Below, piece after piece: positions 33,601 through 42,776 of a DNA stretch of 64,000 bases (positions within the stretch are counted from its first letter, which is position 1; each line of letters begins with the position of its first letter). The notes below the pieces were generated by a model. That model made no database searches, was not told where the DNA came from, and saw only the letters and a program-made list of their open reading frames with translations. The translations under genes were made by a program, and so were the position numbers. The DNA comes from Polycyclovorans sp046565985 (GTDB lineage: Bacteria > Pseudomonadota > Gammaproteobacteria > Nevskiales > Nevskiaceae): the NCBI GenBank assembly GCA_046565985.1, contig JBKHXN010000052.1:1-64000 (forward strand), read 5' to 3'.

Positions 33601-33772
33601 GGCTTTCAACACCGGCATTGGCAGCGAGGTGCAGCGACCACTGGCGACGGTGGTGATTGGTGGCATCGTATCGTCAACCCTGCTGACGCTGCTGGTGCTG
33701 CCGGGACTGTTCCGCATGGCGCATCAAGCCGCACGGAGTGCGAACGCGATCAGTTCAAGCCCGAGCGCGTAA
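30632..33772 (+). CDS. czcA: CzcA-type heavy-metal RND efflux pump
   Basis: A 1046-residue inner-membrane proton-driven pump of the HME-RND family. The proton-relay motif in helix 4 is DFGLIVDGAVIIVEN at residues 402-416, with Asp402, Asp408 and Glu415. This DFG-type sequence is associated with Zn/Co/Cd pumps rather than Cu/Ag pumps. Twelve membrane segments and two large periplasmic loops are present. GAGGAG precedes the ATG at 30632. The 3' end overlaps the converging desaturase gene by 23 bases. Confidence 0.94.
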   Translation: MLERILRFSIAQRWLVLVVVAAVAALGVYNFFRLPIDAVPDITNVQVQINTEAPGYSPLEAEQRVTYLVENAMAGLPRLTYTRSLSRYGLSQVTVVFADGTDIYFARQLVAERIQQVKGLLPPGLAPEMGPIATGLGEVFMFTVDPKPDTRKEDGSAWTAFDLHDAMRWIVRPQLSKVPGVTEVNSIGGFERQVLVAPQPAQLLAYGLTMDDLLVALARNNANQGAGYIERNGAQVLMRSPGQVTSLDEVRQIVVKTLRGAPLILADVAEISWGSDLRTGAATMDGQEVVLGTVFMLVGENSRTVSRAVAAKLEQIQSSLPPGLEARAVYDRTALVDKTLATVRKNLLEGALLVVVVLFLLLGNLRAALVTAMVIPLAMLATITGMVQNQVSANLMSLGALDFGLIVDGAVIIVENCIRRLAQAQQGQDGPLPLKERLEVVYASTSEVIRPSLFGVGIITVVYLPLFALTGVEGKMFQPMALTVVMALIAALVLSLTFMPAAVALVLRGPVAKKENAVMRGAVRLYAPLLRAALHGRVAVLAAAGVLVVACGLLTGRLGSEFIPSLDEGDIALHALRIPGTALTQAVGMQQALEAEIRKLPEVERVFAKLGTAEVATDPMPPSVADTFIILKGRSEWPDPGKPKTQVVTELEKAVMRVPGNNYEFTQPIQMRFNELISGVRSDLAVKVYGDDLDVLIEQAEQIEKVLARVPGAADVKTEQTTGLPVMTVTPRRELLARYGLAVADVQAVAAAAFGGAEAGTLYDGDRRYDIVVRLSDTQRADPQTLSQLTVPLPGGGYVPLQEIAQIEIAPGPNQVNREQGKRRVVVTANVRGRDLGSFVNEVQQRVRGEIALPPGYWLDYGGTFEQLQSASKRLAIVVPVTLALILGLLILAFGSLRDALVIFSGVPLALTGGVLALWWRDIPFSISAGVGFIALSGVAVLNGLVMVSFIRSLMEEGKALDDAIIEGSLTRLRPVLMTALVAGLGFVPMAFNTGIGSEVQRPLATVVIGGIVSSTLLTLLVLPGLFRMAHQAARSANAISSSPSA

Positions 33773-34604
33773 AGGGCCAGAGCAGCTGCGCGAAGTAACG
33801 GCTGGGCGCAGTCTCTCCCCGCAATCCCACCTCGCCTTTGCGAGGACTGCGCGGGGCGTCGTGGAAGCTGCCGAACAGCCGATCCCAGATCAGCAGCACC
33901 TCGCCAAAGTTGACCTGCGCGTCCTCGAAGTCACGCTTGTGATGGAAGCGGTGCATCTCCGCCACGCCCAGCAGGTGGCGCAGCGGCCCCAGCCGGTAGT
34001 CGAGGTTGGCGTGCTGGAAGGCCAGGTGCACGCTCATGAAACTCAGCCACGCGGCTACGGCGATCGGTGTGGCGCCAAGCAGCAACAGCACGGTCAGACT
34101 CGGGCCGGCCAGCACCAGCGCCGACAGCGGATGACGGCGGCCACCATTGAGCCAGTAGAGCCGCTCGGAGCTGTGGTGGATGGCGTGCAGCCGCCACAAC
34201 AGTCCACTGGCGTGGCTGGCGCGGTGCATGGTGTAGAGGCCCAGGTCGAGGATGAGACCGGCGAGCAGTACCTGCGCCCACATGGGGGCTTGCTGTGGCC
34301 ACAGCACCCACGCCTCCGGTATCCACGCCCGCAGGCCAAAGGCAATGATCACGCTGCCCTGGATCAGCAGGTAGCTCACGAACCAGTGCAGCAGGTCGGC
34401 GACGGTGTCGCCGTCGTGGTCACGGTTCCAGTCCGGTTCGTAGGGGAATCTCCGCTCCAGGACAGCCACCAGACCCATGCCGGCGACGACGATCAGCGGG
34501 AACGCCGGCCAGTAAGCGACACCCGCGGTGGCGAGCATCAACAGCGCCGCGGCGGCACTTCCGGCGATCAGCGGGTAGGCGGTATATCGAACAAGGGTTT
34601 GCAT
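33750..34604 (-). CDS. sterol desaturase / fatty acid hydroxylase family membrane protein
   Basis: A 284-residue integral membrane di-iron oxygenase. The eight-histidine pattern is seen as HRASH, HAIHHS and HRFHHKRD, with at least four hydrophobic segments. Family members hydroxylate or desaturate sterols, fatty acids or carotenoids; the substrate here is unknown. The ATG at 34604 has GGAG upstream and is preferred over a longer frame. It follows an AraC gene by 63 bases on the same strand. Confidence 0.88.
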   Translation of the reverse strand: MQTLVRYTAYPLIAGSAAAALLMLATAGVAYWPAFPLIVVAGMGLVAVLERRFPYEPDWNRDHDGDTVADLLHWFVSYLLIQGSVIIAFGLRAWIPEAWVLWPQQAPMWAQVLLAGLILDLGLYTMHRASHASGLLWRLHAIHHSSERLYWLNGGRRHPLSALVLAGPSLTVLLLLGATPIAVAAWLSFMSVHLAFQHANLDYRLGPLRHLLGVAEMHRFHHKRDFEDAQVNFGEVLLIWDRLFGSFHDAPRSPRKGEVGLRGETAPSRYFAQLLWPFTRSGLN

Positions 34605-34667
34605 GGCCGTTCTCCAGTTGCCCGGCAGCATGCATGAGACCCTGCCCGCCGGTCTTGAACGATTGAG

Positions 34668-35426
34668 CTATGCCCCCCTGAGTGCGCTCAACGCACGTGG
34701 CGCAATACCGAAATGCCGGCGCACCGTGCGCGTGAAGTGCGCCGCGTCGGAGAATCCGGCCGCCAGGGCCGCGTCGGTGATGGCCTCGCCCTGCATCAGG
34801 GCAGCCATCGCGTGCAGCAGCCGGCGCCAGCGCAGGTAGGGCCGCAGTGCCATGCCGGCATGTGCACGGAAGCGATGCTGGAAGCGGCTCAGGGACAATC
34901 CGGCCTGGCCGGCCAATTCCGAGGCCGCGAGTCGCTCCGGCAGAGGCGTGGGCAGCGCCGTCATGATCTGGTGGATCAGTTCGTCGCGCTGCCGCTCCGG
35001 GAGCGCATGGCGGGAGCCCGCCAGCATCGAGGCCAGCCATTGATCGGGCGCGGGTGCGAGTGCGGCCAGGTCGCCGAGTCTGCGGCGTGCCTGCTGGATT
35101 TCTTCGGCTGTCAGCGGGCTGACAGCGTCCAGCACACGCTGGCTCAGCGCCTGTCCCGCATCGGAGTCGGGCTCGATATAGAACAGAGAGACCGGCTCGC
35201 GCGTGGGCGCCAGCTGGTGGCGCACATTCGCGCCGATCATGATCCCCGTGTGCGAAATCCAGCCGGTCTGCACCGTCCAGACGGATTGCGGAGACTCCGC
35301 GATGAGGATCTGGATGGCGTGGTGGGCGTGCGGCTGATTGTCGCCCGCCATGCCCTTGAACCAGCCCCAGCCCAGGCCCATGCGGGCGAGCCCCTGCCAG
35401 GGCTGTGGCGCTCCGGCTATGGGCAT
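34668..35426 (-). CDS. AraC family transcriptional regulator
   Basis: A 252-residue regulator. An N-terminal cupin-like sensing region (HAHHAIQILIAES) is followed by two helix-turn-helix motifs at the C-terminus (LAGQAGLSLSRFQHRFRAHAG and ITDAALAAGFSDAAHFTRT, each typical of AraC). The ATG at 35426 has AGGGA upstream. It is co-directional with the desaturase-like gene, which it may control or be co-transcribed with. Confidence 0.92.
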   Translation of the reverse strand: MPIAGAPQPWQGLARMGLGWGWFKGMAGDNQPHAHHAIQILIAESPQSVWTVQTGWISHTGIMIGANVRHQLAPTREPVSLFYIEPDSDAGQALSQRVLDAVSPLTAEEIQQARRRLGDLAALAPAPDQWLASMLAGSRHALPERQRDELIHQIMTALPTPLPERLAASELAGQAGLSLSRFQHRFRAHAGMALRPYLRWRRLLHAMAALMQGEAITDAALAAGFSDAAHFTRTVRRHFGIAPRALSALRGA

Positions 35427-35500
35427 GATCGAGTCCCTGGGGTGTCCCGTCTTTCGCAGATGTTCAGTCCGGTGAAGAGTCCCTGCCGGGGTGCTGCGGC

Positions 35501-37564
<2,064 letters not shown>

Positions 37565-37658
37565 GGGTCATCCTCGATTGCGAATCCATAGGGTAGTCAG
37601 CGCGCAGCACGAGGGATAGCGGAACTATACTCAGCCGAGTCACCTTCAGGGTCTCCAC

Positions 37659-39215
37659 ATGCATCCCGTCACCTCGCGGCCCGGTAATTTCCTGGGCCAC
37701 CCGCCCGGCCTGTTCGTCTGTTTTCTCACCGAGATGTGGGAGCGCTTCTCCTTCTACGGGATGAAGGCGCTGCTGTTCTTCTACATCACCAAGTACCACC
37801 TGTTCAGCGACGAGGCGGGGTATCTGCTGCTCGGCACCTACGGCGGCCTGGCCTACGCGCTGCCGGTGGTGGGCGGGCTGCTGGCCGACCGCTACCTGGG
37901 CATGCGCAAGGCGGTGATCTTCGGCGGCGTGCTGCTGTGCCTGGGGCATTTCGGCATGGCCTTCGAGGGTGAGCAGGCACGCTGGGTAGAAGGTCAGGCG
38001 CAGCGTGACGAGGGCGCCCTGCAGGTGTTCTACGCCTCGCTGGCGCTGATCATCATGGGCGTGGGGTTCCTCAAACCCAACATCTCCACCCTCGTCGGAC
38101 GGCTGTACGCGGAGGACGACCCCCGCCGGGATTCGGGCTTCACCTGGTTCTACATGGGCATCAACCTCGGTGCCTTCATCTCCTCGCTGCTGTGCGGCTG
38201 GCTGGGCGAGACCTATGGCTGGAAGTACGGCTTCGGCGCCGCCGGCGTGGGCATGCTGCTGGGGCTGGCGGTGTTCCTGCACGGGCAGCGCTACTTCCAC
38301 GGCTGTGCCGAGCCGCCGGACGCCGCCCGCCTGCGCCAGCGCCACGGCGGCCTTTCCTGCGAACGCTGGATCTACCTGGCGGCGCTGCTCGGCGTGGTGC
38401 TGGTCTGGCAGCTGCTGCAGGCCCGGCTGGGCTTCCTGCAGCAGATCCAGCTCAGTGCAACCGAGGCCGTGGCCCTGGTCGCCGCGCTGGCGCTGGGCGT
38501 CTGGTTTGCGTGGTTCACGCTGCGCCATTGCAGCCCGGCCGAACGCGGGCGCATGTGGGTATTGATGCTGCTGATCGCGGTCAGCACGGTGTTCTGGGGC
38601 CTCTACGAACAGAGCTACAGCAGCTGGAACGCCTTTGCCGACCGCGTGATGAACCGCGAGGGGCTGGGGGTGCAGTGGAAGGCCAGCCAGCTCACCTCGC
38701 TGGGCGCCTTCTTCATCTTCCTGCTGGCGCCGCTGTTTGCCTGGCTGTGGCCGCGGCTGGATGCGCGCGGCATCAATCCCGGCGCGCCGGTCAAGTTCGG
38801 CTGGGGCCTGGTCTGCGCGGGGCTATCCATGGGCGTGCTGGCCTACGCGGCCGCACATCCGGAGGCCAACGGCAAGGCCGCCCTGCACTGGTTCGTGCTG
38901 GCCTACCTGGTGCTGGAGATCGGCGAGATGCTGCTCTCGCCCATCGGCCTGTCGGCGGTGACGCGCCTCTCGGTGCCGCGCGTGGTGAGCCTGATGATGG
39001 GCGTGTGGTTCCTGGCCTCGGCCTTCGGCGAGATGCTGGCCGGGCGCTTCGCCACGCTGGCCGCACTGGAGCCGGGAGAGCAGGCGCTGGACCTGTCCCT
39101 GGCACTGGGCGTTTACGGCGAGCTGTTCGTGCTGCTGATGTGGGTGGGCCTGGCCAGCGGCGGCGTCCTGCTGCTCGCCAGCCCCGGGCTCAACCGGCTG
39201 TCGGCGCGCGCCTGA
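37659..39215 (+). CDS. POT family proton-dependent oligopeptide transporter
   Basis: A 518-residue, roughly 14-helix inner membrane protein. The POT signature EMWERFSFYGMKALL is at residues about 25-39, and FLKPNISTLVGRLY and FYMGINLGAF are also typical of the PTR2 family. It imports di- and tripeptides with protons. It is divergent from the S9 peptidase gene, and its 3' end overlaps a converging protease gene by 26 bases. TATACT at 37626-37631 could be its -10. Confidence 0.95.
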   Translation: MHPVTSRPGNFLGHPPGLFVCFLTEMWERFSFYGMKALLFFYITKYHLFSDEAGYLLLGTYGGLAYALPVVGGLLADRYLGMRKAVIFGGVLLCLGHFGMAFEGEQARWVEGQAQRDEGALQVFYASLALIIMGVGFLKPNISTLVGRLYAEDDPRRDSGFTWFYMGINLGAFISSLLCGWLGETYGWKYGFGAAGVGMLLGLAVFLHGQRYFHGCAEPPDAARLRQRHGGLSCERWIYLAALLGVVLVWQLLQARLGFLQQIQLSATEAVALVAALALGVWFAWFTLRHCSPAERGRMWVLMLLIAVSTVFWGLYEQSYSSWNAFADRVMNREGLGVQWKASQLTSLGAFFIFLLAPLFAWLWPRLDARGINPGAPVKFGWGLVCAGLSMGVLAYAAAHPEANGKAALHWFVLAYLVLEIGEMLLSPIGLSAVTRLSVPRVVSLMMGVWFLASAFGEMLAGRFATLAALEPGEQALDLSLALGVYGELFVLLMWVGLASGGVLLLASPGLNRLSARA

Positions 39216-40716
39216 GCCGGGCACCCGCCAGGGCGCAGGCCAGCAGCAGGAGCAGCAGGCGCGGATCCGGCGCGCCGCCACCGCCGCTGGCAGTCTGGCG
39301 GCTTTCCATGGCCGCCCCTTGCAGCGCGCAGACGGGCCTGGGGGGCTCGCTGGTCTCGGTAGCCAGCGTGCCCGGCATGGGATCGGCGCCGGCGCACTGT
39401 GCATCGGCGGGGTTGCGGCCGCAGAGGGTTTGGGTTGTGCCTGCACCCACGGGATCGAGATGGCTGCGCAGCTCGGCGCTATCGCCCCAGGCCACGTCCA
39501 GGCGGCCGAAGAAATCCGGTTCCGAGCGCGCGTCGCAGCTGCTGCTGCCGCCCGAGAGCACGCCGGTCACCTGCCGGTCCTGGTTCCACAGCCCGGCGCC
39601 GGAAGAGCCGGGCTCGGTAACGCCCTCGTCCCAGGTGATGCGCCAGGTTTCCGCCGTAAAGCTGGGGTTGGTAAAGGTCTGGCTGGCCTGGACGCCGGGC
39701 TGGCTGTAGGTGCTGATCTTCTTGGCGTCGGACCGGGGATGGTGCAGGCTCACGCCGGACTGCGGCGTGGCGCCGTTGACGGCATTCCAGCCGGCGAAGT
39801 AGGCCTCGAAGGCGGCCAGTTTTGCCTCGGCTTCGGGATCGGTGCTCTCGACCAGCAGCGTGTCCGCCGCTTCCGAGACCGCGCACACGGCGCTGCCACT
39901 CAGGGCCTGACTGGTGCTGAGTGTCGGCGCATCCACCCCACAGGTGGGGTTTTCGAAATTGAAGATCAGGTTCACGCTGGCGGCGTTGTCGTTGTTGATC
40001 TGGCAGTGGCGTGCGGTGAGCACGTAGGGGCGGTTGTTGAAGGCGCTGTTGTTGAGCAGTGTGCCGCTGCAGCGGATCCGGCCGTTGGCCACGTCCACCG
40101 TCACCATCACCGCGGCGCGGATCTCGTCGCGCCAGTTGTCGCCGGGGGGGCAGGCGACGTCCACGTTGCAGCTGCCGGCGTCGCCCAGTGCCTTGGGCGC
40201 GTACAGGGCCCGGTCGCCGTGGTAGGCCTTGGCGATCAGCAGCTGCGGGGTATCGGGCGTGGCCGGGTAGGGCAGCGCCAGTTGCAGGCGCGCGTGCGCG
40301 CCGGGGACCGGCGGGGTCCACAGCCGTCCGTCCGCCTGCGGATTCAGGGCGTGCACCACCTCGCCCTGCACGTCGGCCAGGCTCAGCCGCGCGCCGGCGG
40401 GCAGGGCCACGCCGGTCAGCTGCAGCGACAGCGACAGCGCGCCTTCGGAGGCGATGTCCAGCGTCCAGGTCTGGGTCTCGGGGCTGCTGCTCCACAGGCC
40501 GGCGTCCAGACCCTGGTTGATGTCCACGCCCACCGCGTAGCGGCGCGGATCATCCCCGGCGGCGGCGATGGCGGCCCGGACCTGCAGCGGGTCCAGGTTC
40601 AGTACCGGCGGTTCCGGGGAGGTATCGCCGGTCTTGGGTGCGAAGGCCAGCAGGCCCGGGGACAGCCCCAGCAGCAACAGGCCAGCGAGACGGCCGAGGG
40701 CGGGCCGGATCTTCAT
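39190..40716 (-). CDS. secreted trypsin-like serine protease with GlyGly-CTERM tail
   Basis: A 508-residue exported protease. It has a signal peptide ending near LLAFA, a pre-domain of about 150 residues, and a lysyl-endopeptidase-like trypsin domain with probable triad His237 (LTARHC), Asp285 (AADTLLVE) and Ser372 (GSSGAGLW). The C-terminus is GGGG (478-481), a hydrophobic helix (487-499) and LRR, the layout of a GlyGly-CTERM signal cleaved by rhombosortase. The ATG at 40716 overlaps the ygfZ stop. Anything upstream of that ATG in this frame lies opposite or within ygfZ and is not part of it. Confidence 0.88.
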   Translation of the reverse strand: MKIRPALGRLAGLLLLGLSPGLLAFAPKTGDTSPEPPVLNLDPLQVRAAIAAAGDDPRRYAVGVDINQGLDAGLWSSSPETQTWTLDIASEGALSLSLQLTGVALPAGARLSLADVQGEVVHALNPQADGRLWTPPVPGAHARLQLALPYPATPDTPQLLIAKAYHGDRALYAPKALGDAGSCNVDVACPPGDNWRDEIRAAVMVTVDVANGRIRCSGTLLNNSAFNNRPYVLTARHCQINNDNAASVNLIFNFENPTCGVDAPTLSTSQALSGSAVCAVSEAADTLLVESTDPEAEAKLAAFEAYFAGWNAVNGATPQSGVSLHHPRSDAKKISTYSQPGVQASQTFTNPSFTAETWRITWDEGVTEPGSSGAGLWNQDRQVTGVLSGGSSSCDARSEPDFFGRLDVAWGDSAELRSHLDPVGAGTTQTLCGRNPADAQCAGADPMPGTLATETSEPPRPVCALQGAAMESRQTASGGGGAPDPRLLLLLLACALAGARLRRAPTAG

Positions 40717-41636
40717 GCGCCGGGCGCTCCGGTGGGGGCGCTGACACTCACCCGTGGGCCTTCCGGCGTGTCCAGACGCAGGTCCGGCGTGCCCTCCAGG
40801 GCGCGCAGCTGCAGCACGGCGCTGAAGGCGCAGCCGCCGTCTGCGCAGATGGCCGCCTGGACCACGCTGCCCACCGGCTCCGGTGCGCCGTGGGCGTAGA
40901 GCGGAGCGCCGGGCAGCGGCGGACTGCCGGCGGCGCGGCAGGCGAACAGACGCCGCTTGATCTGCCCCAGGTAGTGCAGGCGCGCGACGATCTCCTGCCC
41001 GGTGTAGCAGCCCTTGCTGAAGCTGATGCCGCCGAGCAGGTCGAGGTTGGCCATCTGCGGCACGAATTCGTCGCGGGTCTCCGGCAGGATGGTCGGCAGC
41101 CCGCAGGCGATGTCCTGCAGACACCAGTCGTTGAGCGTGCCGGCGCGGCAGGCGGGCAGCGCGGCCAGGCGTTCGGGTGTGCCCCACAGCGCGTAGCGCG
41201 GCTGGTCTCCCGGCTGGCGGATGAGGCTGATGCCCTGGGCGCCGGCGCGCGCGAACGGCGCCTCCGGCGCGGGCAGGCCCGCCGTCCGCAGCCAGTCCGG
41301 CGCGCCGGCGCCGTACACGCCCAGGCCGGCCAGCGGCGCCGGCTCCAGGGTGACGCGCGAACGCAGGATGAACAGCCGCAGCCGCTTGAGCGTGTCGTCG
41401 AGCACGCGCTGGTCCAGCTGCAGATGGATGTCGGCTTCGTGCAGGAACAGCTGCAGCACCGCCAGCATGCGGCCCTTGGGGCTGTTGAGGCTGGAGAGCT
41501 GGCCCTGCTGCTCGCCGAGCAGGCGCACGTCGTTGCTGAGCTGGCCCTGCAGCAGGCTCGGGGCGTCTTCGCCGCTGGCGCGGATCAGACCCAGGTGGGA
41601 TAGGGGGAGGTGATGGACCGGATTCATGGAATTCAT
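40713..41636 (-). CDS. ygfZ: folate-binding tRNA-modifying protein YgfZ
   Basis: A 307-residue protein related to the glycine cleavage T protein, needed for Fe-S enzymes such as MiaB. The family signature KGCYTGQEI is present, with LLQGQLSNDV near the N-terminus. Starts at 41627, 41636 or a GTG at 41642 are all possible; no clear ribosome-binding site decides. It is divergent from the SDHAF4-like gene, and the downstream protease gene overlaps it by four bases. Confidence 0.92.
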   Translation of the reverse strand: MNSMNPVHHLPLSHLGLIRASGEDAPSLLQGQLSNDVRLLGEQQGQLSSLNSPKGRMLAVLQLFLHEADIHLQLDQRVLDDTLKRLRLFILRSRVTLEPAPLAGLGVYGAGAPDWLRTAGLPAPEAPFARAGAQGISLIRQPGDQPRYALWGTPERLAALPACRAGTLNDWCLQDIACGLPTILPETRDEFVPQMANLDLLGGISFSKGCYTGQEIVARLHYLGQIKRRLFACRAAGSPPLPGAPLYAHGAPEPVGSVVQAAICADGGCAFSAVLQLRALEGTPDLRLDTPEGPRVSVSAPTGAPGA

Positions 41637-41699
41637 TGCCACTGATACGCAAATCTTGTCACACTAGTGCGCTTTCCAAGCCGGACTTTTCTCCCATTC

Positions 41700-41924
41700 A
41701 TGCCCCCCATTCACGCCGCCGAGCCTGCCAGCCCCCCGTCCCGCGACACGGATGTGGTGCCGCTGGCCGAACTGCTCAGGGCGCAGAATGACGCGCCCGC
41801 CCCGGCTCCGGCCGCGGCGGAGACCGAGCCGGGGCGGGTTCCCGAGATCGGCGGCCGCCAGAACGGGCTGGAACCGACCCGCTACGGAGACTGGGAAAAA
41901 AACGGCCGCTGTATAGATTTTTGA
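41700..41924 (+). CDS. DUF1674 / SDHAF4-like succinate dehydrogenase assembly factor
   Basis: A 74-residue protein whose C-terminus EIGGRQNGLEPTRYGDWEKN then GRCIDF matches the conserved DUF1674 domain, shared with the eukaryotic SDHAF4 factor that protects flavinylated SdhA before SdhB binding. The N-terminal half is proline/alanine-rich and probably disordered. It sits 50 bases upstream of sdhC and in the same direction, so co-expression with the complex it would assemble is likely. The ATG at 41700 is chosen by length. Confidence 0.88.
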   Translation: MPPIHAAEPASPPSRDTDVVPLAELLRAQNDAPAPAPAAAETEPGRVPEIGGRQNGLEPTRYGDWEKNGRCIDF

Positions 41925-41974
41925 GCGGCTTGCCCGCATTTCCCTTATTTTTCACGTCCCCTCCGGGAGCCGGA

Positions 41975-42379
41975 ATGAGCGCCACCAAACCCTCCACGCC
42001 GAACCGTCCGCTGTCCCCTTTCATGCTGGGACAGTACTACCGCTTCCAGCTGACCTCGGTGCTGTCCTTTGCCCACCGCCTCACCGGTCTGGGCCTGAGC
42101 CTCGGCACGCTGTTGCTGGCGGTGTGGCTGATCGCGCTCTCCGGCGGTGAGCCGGCCTACCGCGCCGTGGCCGTGCATCTGCAGGCCTGGTACGGCCAGA
42201 CGCTGCTGTTCGCCTGGAGCTGGGCGTTTCTCTACCACCTGTGCAACGGCATCCGTCATCTGTTCTGGGACGCGGGCTATGCACTGGAACTGCCCGCCGC
42301 CTATCGCAGCGGTTACCTGGCGGTGATTGCCTCACTGCTGCTGACGGCCGCCTGCTGGGCCACGGCCTACCTGATCTGA
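41975..42379 (+). CDS. sdhC: succinate dehydrogenase cytochrome b556 subunit
   Basis: A 134-residue membrane subunit of complex II that binds heme b and ubiquinone. RPLSPFMLGQYYRFQLTSVLSFAHRLTG gives the family N-terminus and quinone-site Ser/Arg; it is split here as RPLSPF and SILSFAHRLTG-like parts. HLCNGIRHLFWD contains the heme-ligand His. Three membrane segments are visible. GGGAG precedes the ATG at 41975. Confidence 0.95.
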   Translation: MSATKPSTPNRPLSPFMLGQYYRFQLTSVLSFAHRLTGLGLSLGTLLLAVWLIALSGGEPAYRAVAVHLQAWYGQTLLFAWSWAFLYHLCNGIRHLFWDAGYALELPAAYRSGYLAVIASLLLTAACWATAYLI

Positions 42380-42392
42380 CGAGGAACCACAC

Positions 42393-42773
42393 ATGAGCTT
42401 GCGTTCTCCGCTTGGCCGCGCGCGCGGCCTGGGTTCGGCCAAGGAAGGCGTCCACCATTTCTGGGTCCAGCGTGTCTCGGCGGTGGCTTTGGTGCCGTTG
42501 TCGCTGTGGTTCGTGTTTTCGGTTGCCCAGCTCGCCGGTGGCGACTACGCCGCCGTGCATCACTGGGTCTCTGCGCCCTCGGTCGCCGTGACGCTGGTGC
42601 TGTTCCTCGGCGCGGCGCTGTATCACTCCATGCTCGGCGTGCAGGTGGTTGTCGAAGACTACGTGGCGCATGAAGGTGCGCGCATCGCCACGCTGATGCT
42701 GCTGAAATTCATCCACGTCGTGGTGGCGGCCGCGAGCATTTTCGCCGTCCTCAAAGTTGCCCTGGGAGCCTAG
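42393..42773 (+). CDS. sdhD: succinate dehydrogenase membrane anchor subunit
   Basis: A 126-residue, three-helix membrane subunit. GSAKEGVHHFWVQRVSAVAL matches the family N-terminus and contributes to the quinone site; YHSMLGVQVVVEDYVAHEG carries the heme-ligand His and the conserved Asp-Tyr. It lies 13 bases after sdhC and three before sdhA. Confidence 0.95.
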   Translation: MSLRSPLGRARGLGSAKEGVHHFWVQRVSAVALVPLSLWFVFSVAQLAGGDYAAVHHWVSAPSVAVTLVLFLGAALYHSMLGVQVVVEDYVAHEGARIATLMLLKFIHVVVAAASIFAVLKVALGA

Positions 42774-42776
42774 TGC

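Noticed and set aside
39190..41652. A single 820-codon open frame on the minus strand
   Set aside because: The first 312 codons run through ygfZ in another frame and are Arg/Pro/Ala-rich without domain content. The real protein starts at the ATG at 40716, which has a signal peptide.
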